The position numbers and the translations under genes are program-made. The notes under the pieces are model-generated. The model was not told the DNA's origin. It was given only the letters and a program-made list of their open reading frames with translations, and made no database searches. Positions 17,240 to 25,630 of a DNA stretch of 64,000 nucleotides are shown in pieces. Origin of the DNA: Sphingomonas sp. AOB5 (lineage in GTDB: Bacteria; Pseudomonadota; Alphaproteobacteria; Sphingomonadales; Sphingomonadaceae); contig NZ_JARNTV010000007.1 of the NCBI RefSeq assembly GCF_029433115.1, forward strand, positions 46,445-110,444, given 5' to 3'. Position 1 is the stretch's first letter, and the number at the start of each line of letters is the position of its first letter.

Positions 17240-17836
17240 TCAGGCGAACTTGCGCACCAGCCAGACGGTGCGGCCGCCGGTCGCGGTGTCCTCCGGCTTG
17301 TGCGCCACCACGGTCATCCCGTTCGCTTCGAGCAGGCGGAGATATTCCAGCGGGTCGAGGCTGGCGTGATAGAGTTCCTCGCCGAATTGCTCGCCGATCG
17401 CGGTGCCGTGCTCCGGGCCCGAGTTGAACAGGAACATGCCCTTCGGTTCGAGCCAGCGGCCGACCTTCTCGATCATCTCGGCCTGGCTCTGATGATCGAG
17501 GTGGAACAGGCTGTCCCAGGCGAGGATGCCGGCAAATTGCCGTCCCAGCGCAACCTTGCGCATGTCCGAGCGGACCCAGACATGGCGGCCGAATCGGGTG
17601 CGCGACAGCCCGATCATCTTTTCCGAGACATCGACGCCGGTGACCTGATGGCCATGGTCGATCATGTATCGCGCCACTGGTTCGCCGGCACCGCAGCCAA
17701 GGTCGAGAATATGTCCGCCCTTGGCGACGCCGATCAGGAAGCGATCGAGCCAGCCGCGCTCGCTGAACGCCTTGCGCCGGGCATAGTCGAAGGCATGCGC
17801 ATGGCGCTCATAATGTTCGGCGATCCGATCGGGCAT
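17240..17836 (-). CDS. Class I SAM-dependent methyltransferase
   Basis: 198 residues. ILDLGCGAGEPVARYM at about 41-56 is motif I of the Rossmann-like SAM-binding fold; GVDVSEKMIGLSR is motif II, and WDSLFHLDHQSQ is the post-motif region often seen in small-molecule methyltransferases of the UbiE/MmtN-like type. Substrate unknown. Divergent from csbD, with its start 26 bases from the stress promoter. Confidence 0.85.
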   Translation of the reverse strand: MPDRIAEHYERHAHAFDYARRKAFSERGWLDRFLIGVAKGGHILDLGCGAGEPVARYMIDHGHQVTGVDVSEKMIGLSRTRFGRHVWVRSDMRKVALGRQFAGILAWDSLFHLDHQSQAEMIEKVGRWLEPKGMFLFNSGPEHGTAIGEQFGEELYHASLDPLEYLRLLEANGMTVVAHKPEDTATGGRTVWLVRKFA

Positions 17837-17861
17837 CCTGCCTCATCCTCTCGCTCGCCAC

Positions 17862-17887
17862 GGAACCTCTTCTTCCGTCGATCCGTT
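17862..17887 (+). promoter_or_regulatory. EcfG-type general stress promoter of csbD
   Basis: GGAAC (17862-17866), 17 bases, CGTT (17884-17887): this is the alphaproteobacterial sigma-EcfG consensus GGAAC-N16/17-CGTT. It lies 40 bases before the csbD ATG. CsbD proteins are commonly general-stress-induced, so sequence and function agree. Confidence 0.75.
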
Positions 17888-17927
17888 TGAAACGATGACG
17901 GAATTTTCCGCAGCAAGGAGCGCCATC

Positions 17928-18098
17928 ATGGGTGAACTCGTCGACAAGATCAAAGGCAATGTGAACGAAGCCATCGGCAAGGCGAAGCAGCACAGCGACG
18001 ATCCCGAGACGCGGGACGAAGGTGTGGCCCAGGAAATCAAGGGCAAGGCTCAGCAGACGATCGGCAAGGTCAAGGGTGCGCTGGGCGACGATATCTGA
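17928..18098 (+). CDS. CsbD-family stress protein
   Basis: 56 residues, highly charged. GELVDKIKGNVNEAIGKAKQ and EIKGKAQQTIGKVKGALGD are the two repeat halves of the CsbD fold, a small helical protein of unknown function made under general stress. The ATG at 17928 follows AAGGAG at 17915-17920 with seven bases between. Controlled by the EcfG-type promoter and closed by a good terminator, so it is probably a monocistronic unit. Confidence 0.92.
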   Translation: MGELVDKIKGNVNEAIGKAKQHSDDPETRDEGVAQEIKGKAQQTIGKVKGALGDDI

Positions 18099-18117
18099 TC
18101 GTCCCCGCGAGGAGAGG

Positions 18118-18154
18118 AAAGGGCCGTTTTGGGTAAGACCGGAACGGCCCTTTT
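18118..18154 (+). terminator. Rho-independent terminator after csbD
   Basis: AAAGGGCCGTT (18118-18128) pairs with AACGGCCCTTT (18143-18153), an 11-bp stem around a 14-base loop and ending in T residues. It lies 20 bases after the csbD stop. Confidence 0.85.
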
Positions 18155-18242
18155 GCTTGTGCGCTTGACCTCATCGCTCAGAGGCGTTCTCTGAAAGCTT
18201 CATCGATTCGCAGATGAATCGAACCTCTGGGGGGAGGACGCG

Positions 18243-18587
18243 TTGCCGGGCAGATTCGCCATCTCAGACGAAGCCGTGCTGCCATTCGCGCGCGGCCAGT
18301 TGAAGCTAGCGCCGCGCGGCCCGCTGGGGCCTGCGCTGAAGGCAGCGCGCGAGGCGATGCGGCTCTCCCTCAACGAACTGTCCAACGCGACGCGGATCAG
18401 TGTGCCCTATCTGGCTGCCCTGGAGGAAGGGCGATACGACGCGTTTGCCGGCATGATCTACGCCACCGGCTTCACCCGCGCCTATGCCCGCGAAGTCGGC
18501 GTGCCCGAGGACTGGGCGCTGAAGGTCCTGCGCGAGGAAGTGACGCAGGCCCGCCCCGAATGGCGCCGCTCCGGCTGGGTCACGTAA
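18243..18587 (+). CDS. RodZ-like helix-turn-helix protein
   Basis: 114 residues from a TTG start; GGGAGG at 18232-18237 is five bases upstream, which supports that start. The region from about 32 to 100 (LKAAREAMRLSLNELSNATRIS...YLAALEEGRYD) is an HTH_25/Cro-like domain as in RodZ, but the protein ends without the transmembrane and periplasmic parts. It may be a small regulator. Upstream are overlapping inverted repeats around 18199-18221 (TTCATC/GATGAA and CGATTC/GAATCG) that could be its operator. Confidence 0.75.
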   Translation: MPGRFAISDEAVLPFARGQLKLAPRGPLGPALKAAREAMRLSLNELSNATRISVPYLAALEEGRYDAFAGMIYATGFTRAYAREVGVPEDWALKVLREEVTQARPEWRRSGWVT

Positions 18588-18606
18588 AGCTGTCGAAATT
18601 ATAAAT

Positions 18607-18723
18607 CCTCCCCCGGAGGGGGAGGGGGACCGCGAAGCGGTGGAGGGGGCTGCCGCAGGCGATATCGCTTGGGGCGTTCCCTCTCCGTCAGGCTTCGCCT
18701 GCCACCTCCCCCTCCGGGGGAGG
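18607..18723. repeat. Palindromic intergenic repeat, copy 2
   Basis: A 117-bp near-copy of the element at 16914-17032, differing at only a few positions (for example CGTTCCCTCTCC for CGCTCCCCCTCC). It also sits between convergent genes. Confidence 0.85.
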
Positions 18724-18747
18724 TTTTAATGTGGATGCCGGCCGGTC

Positions 18748-20403
18748 CTAGCGGTTCCGGATCGCGGTGATCGTGGTCGCTGCGGTGATGATCTCCACAT
18801 CGGTCTTGAGGTGCAGCAGGCGCAGGCCGGTCTGTGCCATGGCGCGTTCCAGCGCCGGGGCGAAATCCTCGGTCCGCTCCACCGTCTCGGCCCAGCCGCC
18901 ATAGGCGCGGCCCAGCGCGGCGAAGTCGGGATTGTGCAGTGTCGTGCCGCTCAGACGCGCCGGATATTCGCGCTCCTGATGCATGCGGATCGTGCCATAG
19001 GCGCTGTTGTCGATCACCAGCACCAGCAGGTTCGCGCCGTGCTGGACGGCAGTGGCCATCTCCTGCCCGTTCATCATGAAGTCGCCGTCACCGGCCAGCG
19101 CGACCACCATCCGCTCCGGCGAGCGCAGGGCGGCTGCGACCGCGGCGGGGACGCCATAGCCCATCGCGCCTGCGGTCGGGGCGAGCTGGGATGGGTAAGC
19201 GGCATAGGGCCAGTAGCGGTGCCACCAGCTGCTGAAATTACCCGCGCCGTTGCAGATGATCGTATCGGCCGGAAGCCGCTCGCGCATCGCCACGACGCAC
19301 TGGCCCAGATCGAACGGCACGTCGCGCGGTTTGGGGGTGTTCCACTCGACCCATTCCGCATTCGCTTCCGCAGCGGCAAAGGTCGGCAGGTCCTCTTCCT
19401 CTTCGGTTGCCGCCGCGACAGCCACGGCGAACTCGAACGGGCGCGCGCAGATCGGCAGGTCGGCCAGATAGACGCGGTTCAGTTCGTTCGGGTCGGGATG
19501 GACATGGATCAGCTTCTGGCCGGGATGATCCGGCGTGATCAGCGTGTAGCCGTCTGTGGTCGCCTCACCCAGCCGTGCGCCGACGACCAGCAGCAGATCG
19601 GCATCCTTGATCCGCTGCACCAGCTTCGGATTGGGGCCATAGCCAAGATTGCCCGCCCAGACGGGCGAGCTGTTCGGGATCGAATCCTGACGGCGAAACG
19701 CGCCGGCGACGGGCAGGCCGATCCGCTCGGCGAAGCGCGCGAAGTCCTCGCCGGTCTCGGCATCCCAGCCCGCGCCGCCGACAATGGCGATCGGGCGTTC
19801 GGCAGCATCGAGCAGGTCGAACATCTGGTCGAGATCGAACGGATTGGGGCTTTGCAGCGCAGGCGCCACCTCGGGGCGGTCCACGGCCTCGACCACGTCG
19901 CACAGCATGTCCTCGGGCAGGGCGACGACCACCGGGCCGGGGCGGCCGGACTGGGCGACGTTCCAGGCGCGCGCGACATATTCGGGGATGCGCGCGGCAT
20001 CCTCGATCCGGGTGGCCCATTTGCAGATCGGGCCGAAAAATGCCGGGAAGTCGACTTCCTGGAATCCTTCGCGGTCGCGCATGCCGCGGTCGACGTCGCC
20101 GATGAACAGGATCATCGGGATCGAATCCTGCATCGCGACATGCACGCCGATGCTGGCATTGGTCGCGCCGGGGCCGCGGGTGACGAAGGCCACGCCGGGC
20201 TTGCCGGTCATCGCGCCGTCGGCACAGGCCATAAAGCCGACCCCGCCTTCCTGACGGCAGGTCACCACGTCGATCGCGGGCACGTCGTGCAGCGCGTCGA
20301 GCACGGCGAGGAAGCTCTCGCCCGGAACGTGGAAGATGCGGTCGCAGCCCTGAGCCACGAGATTGTCGACGAGGATCCGTCCCCCGGTACGCTTTTCGGT
20401 CAT
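18748..20403 (-). CDS. ThDP-dependent enzyme, acetolactate-synthase-like
   Basis: 551 residues. N-terminal ThDP-binding domain with the activating glutamate in CRQEGGVGFM; central domain about 190-330; C-terminal ThDP domain with the GDG...N motif AGDGDFMMNGQEM. This is the architecture of the acetolactate synthase, benzoylformate decarboxylase and oxalyl-CoA decarboxylase superfamily. No small regulatory subunit (ilvH) is nearby, so biosynthetic acetolactate synthase is unlikely; a 2-oxoacid decarboxylase or ligase with unknown substrate fits better. It lies 27 bases after the TonB-like gene on the same strand. Confidence 0.85.
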   Translation of the reverse strand: MTEKRTGGRILVDNLVAQGCDRIFHVPGESFLAVLDALHDVPAIDVVTCRQEGGVGFMACADGAMTGKPGVAFVTRGPGATNASIGVHVAMQDSIPMILFIGDVDRGMRDREGFQEVDFPAFFGPICKWATRIEDAARIPEYVARAWNVAQSGRPGPVVVALPEDMLCDVVEAVDRPEVAPALQSPNPFDLDQMFDLLDAAERPIAIVGGAGWDAETGEDFARFAERIGLPVAGAFRRQDSIPNSSPVWAGNLGYGPNPKLVQRIKDADLLLVVGARLGEATTDGYTLITPDHPGQKLIHVHPDPNELNRVYLADLPICARPFEFAVAVAAATEEEEDLPTFAAAEANAEWVEWNTPKPRDVPFDLGQCVVAMRERLPADTIICNGAGNFSSWWHRYWPYAAYPSQLAPTAGAMGYGVPAAVAAALRSPERMVVALAGDGDFMMNGQEMATAVQHGANLLVLVIDNSAYGTIRMHQEREYPARLSGTTLHNPDFAALGRAYGGWAETVERTEDFAPALERAMAQTGLRLLHLKTDVEIITAATTITAIRNR

Positions 20404-20430
20404 GCCGCGTGTGTAGCCGCGACTTGCCGA

Positions 20431-21297
20431 TCAACCAACCGGGTCGGGCGCTTTTGTCGGCGGCGGGGGCGGACGGTTGCCCGGCAGCCTCCATTCGAAC
20501 CGCAGGGTTCTGGTCTCTTCGGTCGGATTGCCGTCGGCATCCAGCGCGGGCTTGAAGCGGGCGCGCGCGGAAAGGATGCTGCACGCCGTATTGTCGAGCA
20601 GCGCAGATCCGCTGGTCCCGATGATCGCGCAATTGCTGATCAGGCCCTTCGCCGAAATGGTGAAGGACATGGTGGTGATCCCCTGTTGCTCCGCGCGCAG
20701 GGCGGCGGGGGGATAATCGTCATTGGTGACCACTGGCCGATCCATGTCCGCTATGGCCTTGGTCGCCACCGGCTTGCCCGAGCCGGGATCGACGCGGCTC
20801 AGTTCGACCGCACAGCGATGCCGGAGCGAACCGCTGGCGGGCGCGTCGAAGGTAACCAGCGGTTTCTCGTCCGCCCCCAGATGCAGGGCGATGTTCGCGC
20901 CGCGATAGGCATCCCTTAGCTGGGCATAGGGCAGCGAGACGGACAGGCCGCTCCTGCCTCTGGCGTCCCGAAGGGATCGAGCCTGCGCAGGCATCACGAG
21001 CCCTTCACTGGCGGAGTAGAAGCTGGGTATCAGCCGAACCTCGTGGCTGGCATTTTCGGGAAACTGCCACTTCCCGGCATAGGCGCTCATCGTGACCAGA
21101 CCCGTCACGTCTTCGCGGATGACGGTATCGACCCCCGGTTCGAGCGAGCTGGTGTATTTCTGCAGGCAGCCTGTCGCGTCGCGATAGACGATCGGCAGGT
21201 CGGGGCTGCCGTACCGTGACCATTCGATCTCTTGCGCTGCGGCGGGAAGGGCTGCCACGCAGCAGGTCACGGCCAGGATGAAGCGCAGGCAGGTCAT
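20431..21297 (-). CDS. Exported TonB C-terminal-domain protein (paralogue 1)
   Basis: 288 residues. Signal peptide at the N-terminus (FILAVTCCVAALPAAAQE). The region at about 190-275, starting NDDYPPAALRAEQQGI and running to RARFKPALDADGNP, is a TonB C-terminal fold, which normally contacts outer-membrane receptors. The long N-terminal part is of unknown function and there is no transmembrane anchor of the classical TonB type, so it is a TonB-like periplasmic protein. A Pro-rich tail (RPPPPPTKAPDPVG) closes it. A damaged paralogue lies immediately upstream. Confidence 0.75.
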   Translation of the reverse strand: MTCLRFILAVTCCVAALPAAAQEIEWSRYGSPDLPIVYRDATGCLQKYTSSLEPGVDTVIREDVTGLVTMSAYAGKWQFPENASHEVRLIPSFYSASEGLVMPAQARSLRDARGRSGLSVSLPYAQLRDAYRGANIALHLGADEKPLVTFDAPASGSLRHRCAVELSRVDPGSGKPVATKAIADMDRPVVTNDDYPPAALRAEQQGITTMSFTISAKGLISNCAIIGTSGSALLDNTACSILSARARFKPALDADGNPTEETRTLRFEWRLPGNRPPPPPTKAPDPVG

Positions 21298-21338
21298 GGC
21301 AGGATCATCGCCCGGCACCCGCGGGAGCGTCAATCCGC

Positions 21339-22185
21339 CTATTTGACCGGGGGCGACGGGGGCAGTTCCCAGATCACGCCATGCTCAACCCAGTCCTGCG
21401 TGGCATTGCCGTCTGCGTCGAGCGCCGCGGTGAAGCGGCCGCGGCGCAGGAAAAGACTGCAGGCAGTGGTGTCCAGAATGAGCGCACCGCTCGATTCGAT
21501 CACCTCGCAATCGCTGACCATGCCGCGCGCGGAGATGGTGAGGCGCAGGCCGCTGCGGCTCCTGCTCGGCGCGCAGCGCGGCGGCGGGGTAATCGTCGTT
21601 GGTGAACCATGTGTTGATCCCGACGCCGCCGCGTGGGGCGGCGCGGATTATGGCGGGCTTGCCCGAGCCAGGATCGGCGCGGGTCAGTCCGCTGACGCAG
21701 CGGGACAGCGGTGTGACGTGCCGGCCCATTGCCTGCAACGGCGGGGCCAGATCGCGACCGGATGCGACGTCATGGACGTACATGCGCTGGTATCGGGCAA
21801 AGCGGCTCAACTCCCCGGCCGTGAGCGGAAGTGAAAAGCCGTGCCACCCGCGGGCATCGCGCAGCCCGGTGGCGTTCCCCTTGATGAGCACCAGCTTGTT
21901 CGCGCGGGGGAGCGCTCCGTAAAGGCTCTCGAAGCCCCATAGCCAGACCGGATAGTTGCGGCCCTCGGCTTGGTTCCAGCCATCGCTGCTGACCCGCAGC
22001 GCGTAATTGCCGTCCCGGTCCTGCCGCAGATCGACAGAGATCGCGCCGTCCTCGAACCGCACGCTGCAGCCGGTCGCGTCGCGCAGGATCGGCGTGCCGG
22101 GCCAGCCGTTCCACGGCACCTGCGCCGCCGCAGGTGCGGCAGCCGCAAGCGCGATTGCGGTCAGCGAGTGTCGCCATGCGATCAT
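21339..22185 (-). pseudogene. Frameshifted TonB C-terminal-domain paralogue 2
   Basis: From the ATG at 22185 the frame encodes a signal peptide and a body clearly similar to the neighbouring protein (shared RDATGC, GLRDARG, TRADPGSGKP and TNDDYPAAALRAEQ). The frame is then lost between about 21561 and 21543; the rest of the TonB domain (TISARGMVSDCEVIESSGAL... to the stop at 21339) continues in another frame. Aligned with the paralogue, the gap is equivalent to one extra or two missing bases. It could be a sequencing error, a decayed copy or programmed shifting; no slippery run is visible. Confidence 0.75.
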
Positions 22186-22233
22186 CGCCGGATTATGCCC
22201 GTATCCGGAGAGGATAAAAAGGCGGGGAACCCC

Positions 22234-22971
22234 ATGCTCATCATCGGCAATCACGTGTCGCCTTATGCGCGCAAGGTGCTGGTCGCGCTCGACATCAAGG
22301 GGGTGGATCACGAGATCGATCCGATCGTCCCCTTTTACGGCACCGATGCGTTCACGCGGATCAGCCCGCTGCGCCGGATCCCGGTGCTGATCGATGGCGA
22401 TCTGGTGCTCAACGATTCGACCGTGATCTGCGAATATCTGGACGAGATGTATCCCGATCCGCCGCTGATGCCGCGTTCGCCCGCGGACCGGGCACGCGCG
22501 CGGTGGATGGAGGAATATGCTGACAGCCGGCTGGGCGACCTGATGATCTGGCGGCTCTTCTATGCCCGGATCGTCGGTCCGCGCGTGTTCAAGACGGTGC
22601 CCGACGAGGCGGCCATCGCGAAGGTGACCGATGTCGATCTGCCCGATGCGCTGGACTGGATCGAGGAACGGGCGCCGGCGCAGGATTTCCTGTTCGGGCA
22701 TCTGTGCATCGCGGACATCACCTATGCGGCATTCTTCCGCAACGCACTGCTGGCAGGCTGGACGATCGATGCGGCGCGCTGGCCGAAGACCGCGGCGTGG
22801 ATCGCGCGGGTCGAAGCGGTGCCGGCCTTTGCGCGAAGCATTCGATACGAACAGGCAATCGTCGGCGCGCGCAGCCATGAACGGCCGGAAGCGCTGCGGG
22901 CAGCCGGCGCCCGGGTGAGCGAGGCCAGTGTCGGCGGCACGGTGCCTGCCAGCAGCATCATGCTTGGATGA
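22234..22971 (+). CDS. Glutathione S-transferase family protein
   Basis: 245 residues. An N-terminal thioredoxin-like half with GNHVSPYARKVLVALD (the active Ser/Tyr region) and RRIPVLIDGDLVLNDSTVICEYLDE, the glutathione gamma-glutamyl contact region with cis-Pro and the Ser of the SNAIL-like motif; an all-helical C-terminal half. Substrate unknown. The start at 22234 follows GGGGAA; an ATG at 22195 would add 13 residues. Its stop overlaps the start of the micro-ORF that follows (ATGA). Confidence 0.85.
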   Translation: MLIIGNHVSPYARKVLVALDIKGVDHEIDPIVPFYGTDAFTRISPLRRIPVLIDGDLVLNDSTVICEYLDEMYPDPPLMPRSPADRARARWMEEYADSRLGDLMIWRLFYARIVGPRVFKTVPDEAAIAKVTDVDLPDALDWIEERAPAQDFLFGHLCIADITYAAFFRNALLAGWTIDAARWPKTAAWIARVEAVPAFARSIRYEQAIVGARSHERPEALRAAGARVSEASVGGTVPASSIMLG

Positions 22972-23087
22972 CGGATAAGGAGAGGATCGGCATGCGGGAT
23001 AGCAAAGTTGAATCGCTATTCAGGTTGACCGCCGCCGCGCGGCGCGACTATCGCGAGCGCCGGTTCCAGCGGAGAGTCGTGCCATGA
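22968..23087 (+). CDS. Micro-ORF coupling GST and CoA-transferase genes
   Basis: An ORF of 31 codons from ATG 22992 (39 from ATG 22968). AAGGAGAGG at 22978-22986 is well placed for the 22992 start. The shorter product is basic: [18 protein letters not shown] followed by an arginine-rich tail to RRVVP. The ORF start at 22968 overlaps the GST stop and its own TGA overlaps the scoA ATG (ATGA), so both joins are in the range of translational coupling. No family recognised. It may be a real small protein or a leader whose translation feeds scoA. Confidence 0.5.
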   Translation: MTDKERIGMRDSKVESLFRLTAAARRDYRERRFQRRVVP

Positions 23088-23791
23088 AGAAGCTCTATCC
23101 CAACGCAGAAGCAGCGCTGGAAGGAGTGCTGTTCGACGGCATGACCATCTGTGCAGGCGGGTTCGGCCTGTGCGGCATTCCCGAGCGGCTGATCGATGCG
23201 ATCCAGGCTGCGGGTACGAAGGACCTGACCATCGCCAGCAACAATGCCGGCATCGATGGCGAGGGCCTGGGGAAGCTCCTCCGGAGCAGGCAGGTCAAGA
23301 AGATGATCTCCTCCTATGTCGGCGAGAACAAGGAGTTCGAGCGGCAGTATCTGGCGGGCGAGCTCGAAGTGGAATTCTGCCCCCAGGGCACGCTGGCCGA
23401 GCGCTGCCGCGCGGGCGGGGCGGGCATTCCGGGCTTCTACACCAAGACCGGCGTCGGCACGCAGGTGGCCGAGGGCAAGGAAGTGAAGGTCTTCGACGGC
23501 GAGGAGTTCATCCTCGAGCGCGGCATCCGCAGCGACCTGTCGATCATCAAGGGCTGGAAGGCCGATGAGAGCGGCAACCTGATCTTCCGCAAGACCGCGC
23601 GCAACTTCAACCAGCCGATGGCGACCGCAGGCCGCATCTGCGTCGCCGAGGTCGAGGAAGTGGTGCCGGTCGGCAGCCTGGATCCCGACACGATCCACCT
23701 GCCGGGCATCTATGTGAAGCGGATGATCATCGGCAGCCCGTACGACAAGAAGATCGAGTTCCGCATGACCCGGCAGCGCGAGACGGCATGA
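23084..23791 (+). CDS. scoA: 3-oxoacid CoA-transferase subunit A
   Basis: 235 residues. [10 protein letters not shown] near 23-32 is the CoA-binding glycine-rich motif of the alpha subunit, and [14 protein letters not shown] and [20 protein letters not shown] are conserved in the succinyl-CoA:3-ketoacid transferase family. With subunit B it moves CoA from succinyl-CoA to acetoacetate, letting the cell use ketone bodies and PHB-derived 4-carbon units. A 3-hydroxybutyrate dehydrogenase gene lies about 5 kb away. The partner subunit gene is separated from it by a phosphatase gene. Confidence 0.95.
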   Translation: MKKLYPNAEAALEGVLFDGMTICAGGFGLCGIPERLIDAIQAAGTKDLTIASNNAGIDGEGLGKLLRSRQVKKMISSYVGENKEFERQYLAGELEVEFCPQGTLAERCRAGGAGIPGFYTKTGVGTQVAEGKEVKVFDGEEFILERGIRSDLSIIKGWKADESGNLIFRKTARNFNQPMATAGRICVAEVEEVVPVGSLDPDTIHLPGIYVKRMIIGSPYDKKIEFRMTRQRETA

Positions 23792-24954
23792 TGCGCCGCT
23801 TCGCCGCGATCGGCGTGGCGCTGGCCTCCGCGACGACCCTTTCGGGGTGCATCGCGGCGGTGGCGGCGATTCCGCTGGCCGCGGGCGGCGTGATGGTCCG
23901 CAAGCAGGTGAGCGGCAGCGACGAGCGTGAGCAGGAACGTGCCGCGCCTGCGCCGTCGCCGACGCCCGCAGCGGCCGGTGAACCCAATTCGAAAGTCGAA
24001 CCGTTCCGCATCGTCGGCGTGGTCAACGGACCGATGCCGGGGCCGGGCGGTGTCGCGCCAGTGCCCGGTCAGCCCCAGCCGGGCAAGCCGCCCGCGGGGA
24101 TGCAGTATCTCTACGGCTCGGGCGAAGGCGCTGCGATCAGCATCCAAGCCTATCAGGCGCTGTGGCGCTATGTCTCGGACCGGGTGGCCGATCGCAAGGC
24201 GGGTCTCGACATTCGCGGCGTGGTGTTGTCACCCGAAGGGTCGCTCGAGGTTCCCAAGTTCGTTGCGTGCGGCAAGAAGCCGCTCGCGGTGATCTTCGAT
24301 GTCGACGAGACGGTGATGCTCAATCTCGGCTTCGAGGCCGACGATGCGATGCGCGGGACCGGCTATGACGATGCGCGCTGGCGCCGCTGGGAGCAGACCG
24401 GCGCCGAGAAGGTCGCGCCGGTGCCGGGTGCGGTCGAGACGCTGGAGGGCATGCGTCGCGCGGGCGTGACGATCGTGTTCAACACAAACCGTTCCGAGGC
24501 GAACGCCGCGCACACCATTGCCGCGCTGGAAGCCGCCGGGCTGGGCAGCGCGAAGCTGGGCGAGACGCTGTGGCTGCGCGGCGAGGGGCCGGGGCGCAGC
24601 GGCAAGGATGGGCGCCGCTGGGAAATCGCGGCGAAATATTGCGTTATCGCGCAGGTCGGCGACCAGCTTGGCGACTTTACCGACCTGTTCAATCCCGGTG
24701 GCGTGCCGGTGCCGATCCGCCGTAACATGGCGAGCCAGACGCTGATCTCCGCCATGTGGGGATCGGGCTGGTTCCTGCTGCCGAACCCGGTCTATGGCAC
24801 CGGGCTGCACGGCGGCGTCGACGATATCTTCCCGGCGGACAAGCGCTGGACCGATCCCGGCGAGGCGCCTGCGCCTGCCGCCACTCCCGAACCGGCCCCC
24901 GCGGCCGCACCCGCCAGCAACGCCGCGCCTGCCGGCAAGGAAGGACTGAACTGA
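23788..24954 (+). CDS. HAD-family acid phosphatase lipoprotein
   Basis: 388 residues. The N-terminal signal ends with TTLSGC (lipobox). A low-complexity Pro/Ala linker follows at about 45-100. The HAD motif I is [10 protein letters not shown], the DxDET pattern of class B/C acid phosphatases and the lipoprotein e(P4) family; FNTNRSE is motif II, and the region near [11 protein letters not shown] is motif IV. It probably dephosphorylates nucleotides in the periplasm. It overlaps scoA by four bases (ATGA) and scoB by one (TGATG), so all three genes are in one transcript. Confidence 0.88.
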   Translation: MMRRFAAIGVALASATTLSGCIAAVAAIPLAAGGVMVRKQVSGSDEREQERAAPAPSPTPAAAGEPNSKVEPFRIVGVVNGPMPGPGGVAPVPGQPQPGKPPAGMQYLYGSGEGAAISIQAYQALWRYVSDRVADRKAGLDIRGVVLSPEGSLEVPKFVACGKKPLAVIFDVDETVMLNLGFEADDAMRGTGYDDARWRRWEQTGAEKVAPVPGAVETLEGMRRAGVTIVFNTNRSEANAAHTIAALEAAGLGSAKLGETLWLRGEGPGRSGKDGRRWEIAAKYCVIAQVGDQLGDFTDLFNPGGVPVPIRRNMASQTLISAMWGSGWFLLPNPVYGTGLHGGVDDIFPADKRWTDPGEAPAPAATPEPAPAAAPASNAAPAGKEGLN

Positions 24955-25601
24955 TGCCGTGGACCCGCGACGAAATGGCTGCCCGCGCTGCCCGCGAACT
25001 GCAGGACGGTTTCTATGTGAATCTGGGCATCGGCATCCCCACGCTGGTGGCGAACCATATCCCGGAGGGCGTCGAAGTGACGCTGCAGTCCGAGAATGGG
25101 ATGCTGGGCATCGGGCCGTTTCCCTATGACGACGAAGTCGATCCCGACCTGATCAATGCCGGCAAGCAGACGATCAGCGAGCTGCCGCAATCCGCCTATT
25201 TCGGATCGGAGCAGAGCTTCGCCATGATCCGCGGCGGGCATATCGATTTGACCGTGCTGGGCGCGATGGAGATCAGCGAGACCGGCGACATCGCCAACTG
25301 GATGATCCCCGGCAAGATGATCAAGGGCATGGGCGGCGCGATGGATCTGGTCGCGGGCGTGAAGAAGATCATCGTGGTGATGGAGCACACCAGCAAGAAC
25401 GGCGATCCCAAGTTCATCCCGAGTTGCACCCTGCCGCTGACCGGCAAGAATGTGGTCGACATGATCATCACCGATCTGGCGGTGTTCCAGCGGCCCGATC
25501 ACAACTCGCCCTTCCGCCTGATCGAGATCGCGCCGGGCGTGACCGCCGAGGAAGTCGCGGCGAAGACTACCGCGAATTACGAAGCGCTGGCGACCGCCTG
25601 A
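24954..25601 (+). CDS. scoB: 3-oxoacid CoA-transferase subunit B
   Basis: 215 residues. The catalytic glutamate is in [11 protein letters not shown], the signature of the beta subunit, which forms the glutamyl-CoA intermediate. [14 protein letters not shown] and [15 protein letters not shown] are also conserved. Works with ScoA; see that entry for the reaction. The start at 24954 overlaps the stop of the phosphatase gene (TGATG). Confidence 0.95.
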   Translation: MPWTRDEMAARAARELQDGFYVNLGIGIPTLVANHIPEGVEVTLQSENGMLGIGPFPYDDEVDPDLINAGKQTISELPQSAYFGSEQSFAMIRGGHIDLTVLGAMEISETGDIANWMIPGKMIKGMGGAMDLVAGVKKIIVVMEHTSKNGDPKFIPSCTLPLTGKNVVDMIITDLAVFQRPDHNSPFRLIEIAPGVTAEEVAAKTTANYEALATA

Positions 25602-25604
25602 CCG

Positions 25605-25630
25605 GGAGGGGCAGTCAGGGCTGCCCTTCC
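25605..25630. terminator. Hairpin between scoB and the PAP2 gene
   Basis: GGAGGGGCAG (25605-25614) pairs with CTGCCCTTCC (25621-25630), ten base pairs with one mismatch, loop of six. It lies between the convergent stops, overlapping the PAP2 gene end. No long T-run, so termination strength is uncertain. Confidence 0.5.

Noticed and set aside
16914..18723. CRISPR array
   Set aside because: Only two copies 1.7 kb apart with genes between, no regular spacers, no cas genes.
18811..20919. A 702-codon open frame opposite the ThDP enzyme
   Set aside because: The minus strand has complete ThDP motifs; the plus frame has shadow composition.
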